NCBI GenBank assembly: GCA_019055375.1
Contig: JAHQIW010005373.1
Location: 21,277 to 85,276, forward strand
Reading direction: 5' to 3'
DNA from: Parelaphostrongylus tenuis
Taxonomy: Eukaryota > Nematoda > Chromadorea > Rhabditida > Metastrongylidae
Length of the DNA: 64,000 nucleotides
A program made the position numbers and the translations under genes. Below the pieces are notes generated by a model, which was not told the DNA's origin, made no database searches, and worked only from the letters and a program-made list of their open reading frames with translations. Below, in pieces: positions 49,907 to 61,535 of this stretch. Within the stretch, counting starts at the first letter, position 1; every line of letters starts with the position of its first letter.

Positions 49907-50130
49907 CTAACCGACTGCCTTACATTTTTTACTTTTGATTGATTTGGACGACGTTGATTCTTGAAAAAAAATCCACTTTTCGTCGATGGTCATCAGCTTG
50001 ACCAGAAATGCAGCGCTAAGATGACGACGGCGCAGTATTAAAACAATGTTCTTGTGTTTGCGCATCTGGTTAGTAAATTTGGTGTTCAATGCTCTAGTGC
50101 CAAGACTTACGACAAGGCCTAATATTTAGA
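49907..50130 (-). pseudogene. mariner transposase fragment with TIDEKWI motif
   Basis: Minus strand: NTKFTNQMRKHKNIVL, RRRHLSAAFLVKLMTIDEKW, IFFQES. The (T)xDEKW block holds the first catalytic Asp of mariner DDD transposases. 50066-50110 is similar in DNA to 9220-9265, so both come from one mariner lineage. Confidence 0.6.
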
Positions 50131-50464
50131 CCTACGTCACGCATACATTTCCATTCAACGTGTTTGGTGGTTTGCCATGACTGACATAGCAACAACAAAT
50201 TTTTCGATCGCAGTGATAAAAGAAAATATTTAGAAAATTCTCTAAGCGATAGTTGGACACACATCTCTTGATTATCTTCAAAACATTATTGATGAAGTCT
50301 TTGCGCATTTCATTCCCTTTTCGAAATCCCGTAGACATATGTGATGACCCAACAGATGCACCCCACGAAAACATTGGAATGACGTGTAATACGATAGTAC
50401 CAAATCTCATTCTGTAAAAGGCGCAGATATTTTGAGAAAGTGTCCGACGAAAGTACAAAACCTC

Positions 50465-51725
50465 AGCATGAAATCACCAATCTCCGCTAAACTGTCTCTA
50501 CTATAAGAAATTGTGCCTACTAATTCTCAGTATAGATTATGGGAAAGACAGTGGTCAAACCACTACAGGGATCATCCGTAGTTTTCCAATAAAGCCCTGG
50601 AAATAATTTATCTGAGTTACTTTCAATGATTTCAGAGAGAATAAATTTATTGAAGATTTGACATATAGTCTTTGAAAAATTCAATGTCTCTTCAATATTG
50701 ATGCATTACGTTCAGTTCTTTGCCTACGAGCGCTTCGGTAGTACCACCATTATCGAAGCCTTTTCTTGAGTCACTCCCTCCTACCATAGAGATAAAGCGA
50801 CGAAGAATAGTATACCGTTAGCAAAAAATTCATGACTTCCAGCGTACTTACAGTAGATGCCTGGAGGCTGATGCGTACAATTTATATTACCTTTTGATCG
50901 AATGTTTTTATATACTACTACAAACTGAATCTTCTCGAGCGAGATTATGGAAAAATAGTCGACTGGAAGGTAATGTACCAGCAGCAAGGCATCAATTGTA
51001 GGTACGTTGGAAGCCATGACTTCTCTTGCTGACAGCTTACTATTCTTCGTCGCCTGATCTGTATTATTAGGAGACGAGTGGCTTGAGAAGGGGCTGTGAT
51101 GATGGGATACCGGCGAAGCGTGGGTAAGCCATGAACAAATCGTAACGTATCAACCTCGAAAAGGCTTCAAACATTTTTGAAGATCAAATATTGAACGTCT
51201 TATAGCGAGATTATAAAAACAGTGAATTATTAGGTAACATACTAACAAACATTTACAAACATTCATGAAGAAGGCAAAATATTCAAAAGGCAGCTGCACT
51301 CCATGGTCAAATGCGGAGGACTTCATGCATTTTTACTATTACCTTCGCACATATCCTAGCATCTTATATAGCACACTCTGAAAAATCCATTACTCTCAGC
51401 AATCACTTCGCTACTACGCACTCACCAGCCACTGAAGCCTTCGAACTGTCATTGCTTGTAGCTTTGATTTGTTTTCTGTGAATTTCGTTCTAGTTATTGT
51501 TACGAGCGCTATCGAATATTGGTCTAAATTGACTCTTTATGGAATTCCGAGATAGCAGTGTCAGAGCGCTCCCACATAGACTGCAGGAGCTGCTCTCTGA
51601 CAGGCTGGTATTAATTTCCTGACGCCGACGGAATGAAAGGCTTTGTGGGCACTGGCGCTGTCGAAACAACTCCTAGATAGCTTGTCCCGTCTGATTGAGA
51701 AACTGAATAGTGAGTCGTATCACTG
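50465..51725. other. intergenic, weak coding hint only
   Basis: A minus-strand frame from ATG 51017 (MASNVPTIDALLLVHYLPVD) runs to a strong donor, CTACT|GTAAGTAC near 50850. No second exon could be found, so I do not call a gene. Confidence 0.3.
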
Positions 51726-51729
51726 TCAC

Positions 51730-52235
51730 AGCGCTACCATCCTTGTGGAGCATAGATATAAAGCAAAAAGCAAATGGAGTAGTTGATGGGACCCGTACAA
51801 TATCTGAAGCCACCTGTATCGATGTCACATGTCTTCCCATTAATCGTCGAGTGACTTGAGGTGGGATCAGCAACACTTCCATTTTTCACCAACGCGTGCA
51901 CGAGTAGCCCAGTGAGTCGACTTTGCTTCAGGGTTTTGCTGAGCATCACACCTCTCTTTTTTGAGTTTTTCGTTAAGTGATCGTGCCATCGGGTCAGTTG
52001 TCTTCCTGTGGAGCACTTGACATCCCGAGGAATCCAGTCGGTTATGTTCGGCATCTTATTGTTGACAGTCTGGTGTGAAGAACGGCATCCTTAATCTTTG
52101 ATCAACGAAGCAGGTCAGAATTTCGGATCATTTCTCTCATTTGTGAGACACTGGATATTTCTAGCACCGACTTCTCGGTTGCACGTTGAATAACGCCAAG
52201 TGATCTTTCATCCTGCTCACCTATATTCAAAGTAG
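51730..52235 (-). pseudogene. RTE-type LINE, 3' end of the reverse transcriptase ORF
   Basis: Minus strand with stops and frameshifts: RSLGVIQRATEKSVLEISSV, SQMREMIRNSDLL, then TDWIPRDVKCSTGRQLTRWHDH. These are the C-terminal blocks of nematode RTE retroposons (DWIPRDVKRT.GRPPTRW type). 5' truncated. Confidence 0.8.
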
Positions 52236-53554
52236 GACCATATAAATGAAAATACAGAGAAATAACACACGATAATGCTCCGTTTTATTCTAACTTGGTT
52301 CCGAGGAAAGGAGTTAATGTCTTTCGACAAACTTGAAATTTCCACAACTCAGTAATTCAACGCTTGCTCCATAATAGGTTTATAGATCCTCACGTATGGC
52401 ATTTTTGCGTCAAAATGGTCATTAGTATTGCAAATCCGCTTCGTGATTTCTGCCGGTCTTGCGATTATTTCGTCGTAATCCAATCTATTCTATCTTTTCG
52501 ACGATAAATTGAACGTTGCCTCTACAAAGCCTTTCCCCAGCCTCATGGCAAGACTTATTCAATTCCTCTTCTTACAGCCGTTATTCATGAGATGGCGCTC
52601 TTCATTCATGGAGACAGCTGAGTTCGATTTTCAGTTACTGGAAATGTGTCTTGCTGCTGCAACTGCAAAACGTTAGAACCTATTATCTTTTTATTATAAT
52701 TATGACCTTGTTAATTTTTCTACTATTTTTTTCCACCTCTCTTAGCTCGCAATCACCTGCTTTTATGATTGCTAGGTCGGCTCACTTTTGCTCGTTTGCT
52801 AAGTTCTTTTATCGGAACTTCCTACACCTTATCCTTTTTCTTTTCCCCCATAACTTGAATAGATATAGACGGTACTGAAAAAACCGATCTTTTTTGATAG
52901 AGATGATTTAGTAGCACATAAATTAGGATTAGGTGAGAAACTAAATGAGGCATGCTCATCCCTCATCTGTTGGCCCGTTTCTCTTTGGCGGTAATGTACA
53001 AAATACTGAGCAGTAGTATCTGTGAGAAACACATCTAAAATGGGGCGGCAGCTGAACATGTATTGAACACTTTGAAGGGTTTATTAGCTGATTTCTTACG
53101 AAAATTCCTGTCTAACAAAGTATTGCGTAGTTTATCCGTATTCATAACTGAAGAGCATGAATTGGTGCCTTCTACCAGATTTCTTGCAAAAGGAAGAATG
53201 CTGGAAATGAAGAGACTCTTAGGTGGCACTTTTTTGTTAAGGAGGGTTGATTCATTGAGCTCATCTATGCAAATACTTGTGAAAAATTCGTCAAAAAGAT
53301 CAGACTGTTCACTCTTCACACCCTGCTCTCGACTATTTATATAGACCTCGCTCAAAACAATAATCCAATGACATGATAACATGTTTGAACCTGTTATGAG
53401 GTCTGGTGCGGCACTTATATAGTGCTAGACAGTCCTCTGATCATATTATCATAATATCACTCTTTGCTGAACCCTCCCAATAAATGAAACGTAAAGAATT
53501 CTATCATTACTGGGAAAATACTAGAGAGACTCTTATTTCAAGTGTTCACTAAGA

Positions 53555-53885
53555 CCACGCTGAAATTTCAATATATCTCATAATTATTGTTCGAGCCAAC
53601 ACGTCATGTGGTCTGGTAATGGGCTCTAGTACAGCCCGATACACGTGTTTCGAGCTTACAGTCTCGTCAGTCGCGCAGAGCCCGTCATCTTCCAGCCTTT
53701 TTAGCCAAACCTCTGTGGGTGCTTCAGTCCCCAAACTAAAAGGTAGCGAAGACGAACGATTTACACTCTAAGTCAAGTGAAATTATCATCGAACTTACAG
53801 TGTTTTGTACTCGATTGCTCTTTGGTTGGCATTTTTATAATGTTATACCCTTATTTCGAGTGTTTTATTACTATTTTATACCATT
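53555..53885 (+). repeat. foldback repeat family F, copy 3
   Basis: Nearly full arm: TGGTCTGGTAATGGGCTCTAGTACAGCCCG, ACACGTGTTTCGAGCTTAC, AAGTCAAGTGAAATTATC. It ends TTATTTCGAGTGTTTTATTA and faces copy 4 across about 75 bp. Confidence 0.85.
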
Positions 53886-53956
53886 CACCTTATTTATATG
53901 TACAGGTGTTTTATTATTAAATAGTATTTCTATAATATCATACCTTTATTTCGAGT

Positions 53957-54250
53957 GGTCTCAATAAAATACTCGAATTAAAGGTATAATATTATGAAAA
54001 TACCAACCAAAGAGCAATCGAGTGTAAAACACTGTAAGTTTGGTGATAGTTTCACTGACTTAGAGTATAAATCGTTCGTCTTCGCTACCTCTTTATAGGG
54101 AGAGTAGGAACTCCCGAGAGGATTGGTTAGAAAGACTGAAAAACGACGGGTTCTGTCCGGCTGCCGAGACTGTAAGGTCGTCATCGGGCTGTACAAGAGC
54201 TCATTAACAGACCACATGACATGTTGGCTCAAATAATAATTATGAGATAA
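53957..54250 (-). repeat. foldback repeat family F, copy 4 (inverted partner of copy 3)
   Basis: Reverse complement of copy 3 over about 290 bp, from AATACTCGAATTAAAGGTATAAT to GGCTCAAATAATAATTATGAGATA. The pair forms a 700-bp palindrome. Confidence 0.85.
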
Positions 54251-54639
54251 AAGAAGGACTATTTACAATTCTTTTGACTGATGAAAACCACAATTCAATT
54301 ACTTTAATGTGGATGAACATAGTCGGAATGTTAAAGCCAGAAAGCGGAAAGCTCCAGTGTTAAGAGCGTTAGAAATATCAAACACAAATTTAGAATTTCT
54401 TAGGCAATGTGAACTGATTTAAATCGCGAACGATGAAATTTTAAGTTCAGCTAACAAAGAACAGCCAACATTAACGAAAAGAACGATTTCAACGTACTCT
54501 AGTCTATGTGGATATTATAGCGAGAGCAAAAAAATAACTATGAAATATTCTGTTGAGCATGCAACGGTTACAGCAGCAAAAAGGAATACTTACTCGTATT
54601 CACCTGCCAACGGCATCACCTGTTGATCATTCATCAACT

Positions 54640-55395
54640 GAGTGAGATTAGTAAGCCTTCAATCTCACCTTTTCGCGTGCAAGAGCACCCCAGTGGACTC
54701 TCCTCGGTAGAATGTAGCTGAGCATCGTACCTTTCTTCTGGGCCTTTTATGGAGAACTCAAACAATTAGGTCAGTGGTCTTTTTGTGGCGCGCCTTCCAT
54801 CTCAAGAAATTCAATCGGTCACCACTCTAGTCCATCGCTTGTCGTTAAACGTGTTACGCATTCGACCCACATTGTCTTCGACAGCGCTGCTTGCAGAAAG
54901 GCATTTTGAATTTTGGCTGTTGAAGAAGATTAGAACTTTTGATACTTTTCCTCATTTGCGAGTTACGCGATACTCCTGGCATCAATCTTTCGAGTGCGCA
55001 TGCAATAACCAAATGATTTTTCATACTCTTACGTAGTGGCCACGTTCCTGGAGCATATTATAAAGCAGGTATAATCGTTGACGCAAAAAAATGGGTACGA
55101 ATTTGTGTGCTCTCCGCCCCTTCACTACATCTTCGATGCTCTTAACGATCCCAAACCGCTCGCTTCCTCCCTGTTCAACTCTGGAGTTGTCGTTTATCAT
55201 ACTGACTTCCCGACCTAGATGTTCGTAACTGGGAAGTCGGAGATTTCTATAGCTAAGCATGAATGGAATACAAGAAACCAATCCGTTCCTCATGAGCATC
55301 TCTTTTGTGGAATTTAGTCGAAGACCAATCTTTCCACAAGCGTTGTTGAGGTAGCCAGCATTCGTTCTGCATGGTGAATAATGGAGACTGTGGGG
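54640..55395 (-). pseudogene. RTE-type LINE, 5'-truncated, reverse transcriptase thumb and C-terminus
   Basis: Minus strand: AERMLA, frameshift, YLNNACGKIGLRLNSTKEM, SYEHLGREVSMINDN, FGIVKSIEDVVK, CALERLMPGVSRNSQMRKS, RWTRVVTD. Matches the nematode RTE order (ACGKIGL, YLGREVNMMNDL, KSIEDVVK, DWIPRDVK). Truncated just after the YADD region; several stops. Confidence 0.85.
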
Positions 55396-56552
55396 CTGCT
55401 GGCCATCTTTAACGACTATTTATCTTTCTTTGACCTTTTCTGACTATTTAATCTTTCTCTGACAATTTTGGGTGCAAAATAATTGCTAGCGATAACGAGT
55501 CAAAACTGTTGAATGAATCTGATGCATATTAAATAGAAAAAGAGACTCGATTCAAGTTGAAAAACATTTCCAAAACCAAAAACAAATGTTAACAATAATG
55601 TATTTATATGACTGCTCCAATAAAATATTCTTCACTGTAGGCATATAGTGCATATAGAGATAGTGTTTTCCAAATGCACATAGAAAGCTTTGACTTCGTT
55701 TTCATTATAGCTTGATATCGAACCGTAAATAAAGATGATGAGTAAACCCGGCATTGACTCGCTCGTTCCAGTCACAAGCGCTTGATTGATGTGTTGTTAC
55801 AGTGATTAAGTTCATCAATGTTCATTGCCAAAAAGAGTGTTGACCATAACATTAATGTCGTCTTCTCCTGCATATCGTATATTTCAAGAAACAGCTCTTC
55901 TACGGAGCCATAGATGGCGGGAAATGGGGGACTTTCTGTACTCTAAGTCATTCTGACGACACCGTAGCTTATCCTTACTGCTCGCATGATTAGGTAATCT
56001 CTTGAGAACTCGTGTGCAAGTGAACATGCATTTTAGGTGCAGGTATTCACCTTAGCACTTCGTAGTTTGAGCTTAAACCCACCATCCTCCACGTGGGAAC
56101 TCATTATGTGGTTTCTCGACTGGATGTCGAGATGCCTATGTGAGGAAGATCCGTGGGTGTTAATAGTAGAGAAAAATAAAGCCATATATGAATTTGAAGA
56201 CTGGTCAAGTACTTTGTTAACAGGAGGCCAATATAACACCAATAAATCTATATTGTTTTTGACAGCCAATCTTAGTGCATCCACTATTACTTCCGGTGGT
56301 CGACCTTGATGCTCAGAAATTCTTACTGGACTTCTTATAGACACTAGGCAGGCTATTCAACGCATATCCTGTGCAGGATATCACTCGTGTAAGGGTGCCC
56401 TTTTAATGATTACGCTCTCAATTTCACATTTCTGGCAAGAGACTACTGTTCTTGAAGAAAATTTGCGATTTATAGAGTGTGCTTTTGAAAGGATACAGAA
56501 ATGCCTCCGCTCTCATGACTTGGCATTCTATGCAGTGTGGGACATATACATA

Positions 56553-56855
56553 AGGATAAAAGGATAAAGCTCTCGGCGTTAATCAATCCCTGAGGGATGC
56601 GCCATGCATTCGACTTCAATTTTTAACTTCAATTGAGGTGACTGAATCTGGCCTTTACAATGACTCGCGGTGGCCTCCCGCTGCTGAACCGAGTCAGTGC
56701 TGCTTATCCTCCCAGACAAGTCTGAGACCTGTCTGGTACCAATTTACCGACCCCGGAGGAATGGATGGCTTGGTGAGCCATGAGCGCGAGATCGAACCAG
56801 TGACCTCGTATGCGACGCTGGGCACCTCTAACCACTGCACCACATGCGCTCGCGG
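56553..56855 (-). mobile_element. SINE family A, copy 10 (near full length)
   Basis: Tail AAAAGGATAAAGCTCTCGGCGTTAATCA at left, full body with GGTACCAATTTACCGACCCCGGAGG, head CACTGCACCACATGCGCTCG at right. One of the least diverged copies. Confidence 0.9.
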
Positions 56856-57814
56856 GCATATACATAGTGTATGGAAATAAGGCATATCGAAACCACAAAA
56901 CAAAAATGGCTATATTCTTCTCACTACTTGTACAGCTTTATTAAAAGCACACAGTAGTATAACTGCATAGTGGAGGACTTTTTTTTTTCTTCACACACAT
57001 CAGTAATATATTCACCAGAAGCATGGAAAGCTGTATGGGAAGAACGTAGAGCATACGTAGATGAAAGGAAAACAGTAATTTTTCTCAAAACACATAGAAA
57101 ATTAGGTTTGTAGAACGTCTCTCATAACGAAAAAGTGGACTAAATAAGTACTGTGGAGTCGTTGGTGTGACATCTATGGGTGTCATAGTGAATACGTTGA
57201 AATGTCAAATGTCCTTCTATTCGCCACAGAATTGAAGTTTGGTGTCACTGCAAGAGTGTTATGCAATCATAATATGATCAAAGCACTGGTCAAACTTGAA
57301 GTTATGAGAATAAGAATATATTAGGACCTCAAGGTTGTCTGTGCCTTTGTCGTCGTATGAAGAAGCAGAAATTCGTCAAGCACTTAGGAACACTCGTTTG
57401 TCAGCGTGTCATGGAAACAAGAACTCGGCTATATTAATAGGAAATCGATTTAGAAGAATGATTTCTAAGTACTTCTGCAATGTATTGTTTTTTCACATCC
57501 ATGATTTATTTTTGGAAGCACTGTTTGTATTCTGTGCTTTCCTCTACTACTTGCAAAGTGCTCTTGCCATTCTATTCATGCTGTTATCAGATATGGTGCT
57601 CTCTAAAAGTTTTTTCATGAAGGCAAACTATAATAACTTTGAGAACTTTATGTCATTTTAGACAATAAAAATTGACACCACAATCAAGTCAACTGAAACA
57701 ACGACGATAGAAAGATCACACTTATTTTTCAACTGTGTTGTTCCAATTCACATATTTTCATTATTTACTTCTTTCTTGTTTTGATATTTCGGAATATGCC
57801 AGATAACAATTTTT

Positions 57815-58040
57815 TTGAGCCACGCATGTGCTCTGTTATATTCGAGCCGACTTATAGAGCTTATACACGTGTTTCGATCTTGCCAGTCTCATTAGTCGGG
57901 CGGTACCCCTTTCGTCTTTAGCCAATACTCCCGGGGCGCTCAGTCCCCTACACTAAGAGTAGGCGACGACGAACATTTTACACTGTAAGCCCAGTGAAAT
58001 TATCACTGAACAAACAGTGCTGTGTATTCGATTGTACACA
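57815..58040 (+). repeat. foldback repeat family F, copy 5 (one arm)
   Basis: TTATACACGTGTTTCGATCTTGCCAGTCTCATTAGTCGGGCGG, AAGCCCAGTGAAATTATCACTGAACAAACAGTG. Diverged from copies 1 and 3. Confidence 0.75.
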
Positions 58041-58044
58041 TGTT

Positions 58045-60265
58045 GTATTTGTGCGCAAAAATTGTACACAATAAAGAAAAACGAAAGAAAAGATTGTACA
58101 CGAAAAATTGATTATCTGGCATATTAAAATTTGAGCGTGCTCTCAAGAAAACACTTGAAACGAAAGGTATGATATTTTTAAATAGTTTTCAAGTAAAGGG
58201 TCTGAAGTATCCGAATGAAATCTTCACACGTGGTGTCCGCTTGATAATCTGAGGAGATATAACTAATAATATTATTCCTAACAAAGAACGACGTGCGACT
58301 TCACAGGTAGTCTGGACTTGAAATCCCAGTAATCGTAACAAAGTAAAATCTTACACCTGTCCATACGTGAAATGCTAACAGATATTTCAATATAATGAAA
58401 TAAATCGCTGAACATCTTCAAATAGATGGTATAACCGTTGCCAAGCCACTTGGTCGAGTAGACTGTCAGGGCAATCATTACGACAGTGAAATCTATTTAC
58501 TGACTTCAGATAAAATCTGAAAAGCGATTCACACATACTGTGTGAAAGGTAGTCAGAATAACATTAGTTGAATTGCACTAGAATATTTCAGTGCTACAAG
58601 GTTGTAACTTCGTTACTGAGGACCCGAGCGGTTTCGACCAAAACACTTGACGTAAAAGTCCTCAAATTGTCATTTTTTTATCGCATACGGTACTCTCCAT
58701 GCCATAACACACAAGTCTGACGTTCAGCATTGCTAACTGTCGCTGAGATGACGTCTAATTTCACGTCAATTGCGAAATTGGTTATTTTAGAAAATGGACG
58801 ATAATTCCATTGATAGCTGATGTACTTGCATTGTTGAGAACAAGACAGAATTTGAGGACAGAGTTTCTTTTATCACTGAAAAAGACCCATTAGGGAAAAA
58901 TGCATCGGTTGGGAGACACGTCGACTATTTTGCCAATCCTTTACTCACGCATTCTATAAAACATATTAAGTTGAGAGAAAAGTTCTGGTAAATTATTGGA
59001 AGTTTCACTTTTGACAGCTTTGTGTCGTTTTCTGCTGATATTTTTGTATATGTTTATCCACTTCATTATTTTAAGCCTAAAATGCCTATCAAACTGCATA
59101 ATTTGCGTATACATCCGCAATTATCGAAGAAAAGGTTGAACGATTCTCAAAGTCGTCGATGAGACTAATGAGGGTAAACACGGCGACAAAATTAAATTTA
59201 GGCAGATGGTTTACGTGATTTTGATCTCGATTACTTGCCTTCTTTCAGTCGGCCATGTGTTCTGGACAAGTTAGACCAATTTAACTTTGTCCACAAGAAG
59301 TCTCGCCAGAATTCCTATGAGCTTACAATGGGGTCTATAATTAAAGAATGGTTATTGCCGTTCTTGTTATTAGATTTTGCATAAAAGCGAAACTTTCAAA
59401 ATTTCGCCATAGCTTCTTGTTCAGCCCTATGATGCTGGGTATCATGTGCCAATACTTTTCCTTGGAATAGCAACGGATCCTTCTAATTCTGGCGTCCCTA
59501 ACACTATACTACTGGAATGTGATGCATGATTTAGTAACCTTCATGGTGAAAAATGAGGTGCTCTCAGAGTTATTCATTGTTTCGGAAAAAAGTAGAGAAA
59601 TGAACAAAAACCGCACCACTCATTTCGAAGAGTAATCAAATATATTTTACGGAAACGGTTTGCTCAGATTGTCATTCATTTATAGCGACACTCGTACTCG
59701 TTCATATTGTTATCTCATCTATAAAACGTCTTGGTAATGGATGTGAATGTAATAGCCACATATAATGGCAATTGGAGTAAAATAGATGATGAGTATGTTA
59801 GTTAGTGGTCTTTTTTCCATTCAAAAACAAAGTTCTTAAGATCAATTAGTTACTTCCTGTATAATACATGGTTCCAATACTTCTGGAAGCTATAGTGAAA
59901 CTAAATACATGTGCGAAGCATTTATCATTTCACTACAATATAAGCTTATTGTTGAATGACTTTTCATAACATGAAAGGTAACTGGCCCAATCACGCATTT
60001 CTCTCTTACTATACCTCTGCTCTCAGCTACTTGCCACCAAACTCGTTTGGAAAGACCTCTCTCAGATCCGCTCACATAGGTGACTCGTTATGGTGATGAC
60101 CTGAGAACGATCCAGTAAGCTAGGTATCTCAGGCGAGAGGGAATCACTTTGACCGAATAAGACTATCCTCATGGAGATAGCAGCCGAACACCTCAAATTC
60201 AGTGAAGCGTACTCATACTAAAGACAAAGAAAAATTAATTATATTTCCTTTAACTTAATTATTAG
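58045..60265. other. intergenic, no gene seen
   Basis: AT-rich. No repeat shared with the rest of the window and no long frame. Confidence 0.5.
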
Positions 60266-60271
60266 ATCTGG

Positions 60272-60485
60272 GAAGGGTGGCGCAATGGATTAGTGAAGAA
60301 TGTGTGAGAAAACGAGGTGTTAAGCGATGCCCTGGTTTCAATCCCCTCTTCAGTACTCTCATGTAATCATACAGTAATTTCTATAAACGCCTTGGCTCAA
60401 TTGCCTTGTTTGATAGCAAGGAGAATTGTCCAGATCAGCATTCTACGACACTCATAGGAAAGATGAACTTTTACTACTACTACTC
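60272..60485 (+). mobile_element. SINE family C, copy 2
   Basis: Head GGGTGGCGCAATGGATTAGTGAAG with B box TGGTTTCAATCCCC. Body CGCCTTGGCTCAATTGCC, GCAAGGAGAATTGTC, ATTCTACGAC. Ends in TACTACTACTAC. Less than 60 bp from the tRNA-Gly gene. Confidence 0.75.
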
Positions 60486-60493
60486 TTTACAAC

Positions 60494-60499
60494 AAAAAA
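60494..60499 (-). terminator. Pol III T-run behind tRNA-Gly
   Basis: Six T residues on the minus strand, about 35 nt past the 3' end of the tRNA-Gly sequence. A usual Pol III stop, though rather distant. Confidence 0.5.
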
Positions 60500-60533
60500 G
60501 GGGCAATCAATTCAACGAATTAGTATAAGTCAT

Positions 60534-60604
60534 GCATTGGCCGGGGAATCGAACCCGGGTCCCCTACATGGCAGGCGAGCATTCTACCGCTGAACCACCA
60601 ATGC
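60534..60604 (-). tRNA. tRNA-Gly (GCC), diverged, possible pseudogene
   Basis: Minus strand: acceptor GCATTGG/CCAATGC fully paired, D arm TGGTTCAGCGGTAGAA, anticodon loop CTGCCAT with GCC, T loop TTCGATT. The discriminator base is A. Two oddities: the anticodon stem CTCGC/GTAGG has one C-A mismatch, and the T arm has one extra C (CCGGGTTCGATTCCCCGG), making it 72 nt with the discriminator base instead of 71. No SINE body is attached, so it is a free tRNA gene or a recent pseudogene. Confidence 0.75.
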
Positions 60605-60751
60605 CGGAATACCACTGTTGAGGTTGTTTGTTGCCACATTAATTTTCCAGTTGCTACTTGAGCAGCATTTATGTACATTTCAGTTTCGATTTTTGCTTGT
60701 TGAACTTTTTGCTGCAGCTCATTAGCTGCTTTTCACTGTTGTGCTCTTCAG

Positions 60752-60878
60752 AGGTGAAGTTGTATTTGAATATCTAATCTCTCTATAAGCCTTAGCCCGG
60801 AATCGAACCATCGACCATCTAACGATCCACCCTGTATGCCACACAGCACATCTAACCACTGCGCCACAGACGCTCGAA
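60752..60878 (-). mobile_element. tRNA-like SINE head, unassigned family
   Basis: Minus strand: GTCTGTGGCGCAGTGGTTAGATGTGCTG with a perfect B box GGTTCGATTCC. The head resembles family A, but the body (GGGCTAAGGCTTATAGAGAG) does not. Confidence 0.65.
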
Positions 60879-60899
60879 TCAACACAAACAACGGGGAAA

Positions 60900-61137
60900 A
60901 AAGCAGCGATGCGAAGGCGATCTCCAATCTGTTCGTGTTCGTCTCGCACACCAACCAACGCGACGATCCGCTCGCGGCATTTCCGTCGTGCCGTCGCGAC
61001 GGTTTCCGCCTGCGGTGTACGAATGGCGGGCCGCTTTGCGCGCCGCGCCGCACCCCACCGCTTGCCATCCGCATTCCCTCCGCTGCCTCCACCGCGACCG
61101 GAATCATCTCCGCCGTCCTCGACACGCGTAACGTCTG
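60900..61137 (+). other. GC-rich coding-like island, unrecognised
   Basis: About 240 bp, much more GC-rich than its surroundings. The plus frame from 60908 reads DAKAISNLFVFVSHTNQRDD, later ATGIISAVLDTRNV and a stop at 61135, with G or C in most third positions. The opposite strand is open too, in Gly/Arg-rich frames, so direction is uncertain. It could be an exon, an exon fragment carried by a repeat, or foreign DNA. No family recognised. Confidence 0.35.
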
Positions 61138-61535
61138 AATTGCCATCCCATAGGTGCCAAGGGTCCCATGGGGTTCAGTTGGACGTCTCACCATATACGG
61201 TAGCCCTTAGGGACCATAACTCTCGATTCTCTTCGCTGGGATCGAAACCTCTTAGATCTACGGAAATCTTTTGTTTCTGGATCAGTCTCTTCTAGGATAC
61301 TTCGTATTTCAGATTAAACTGTTTGATAGATCCAGTTAGACCTGGGCCTACTCCTAAGAATACATTTAATTGTTAATTTCTATAATATACGACCCACCAT
61401 CACGTGACTGTGGGGATCCCAACACTTCTTAGATTCAAATGGTTTCTTCGCAATCCTCCTCCACAAGGGTCTTCGGAAAATTTCACGTGCTGATTCTACT
61501 GTTCGTTAAGGATTTTGTCATCTTTTTGTAAATCG

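Noticed and set aside
56694..56903. Two minus frames of 64-69 codons
   Set aside because: SINE-A copy 10 read in two frames.
57335..57661. 108-codon plus frame (LSSYEEAEIRQALRNTR...)
   Set aside because: The start looks protein-like but the rest is AT-driven hydrophobic sequence; no family and no splice sites.
61160..61185. Second COE-like site GTCCCATGGGG
   Set aside because: TCCCATGGGG misses the last base of TCCCNNGGGA, and the palindrome may be part of a repeat.
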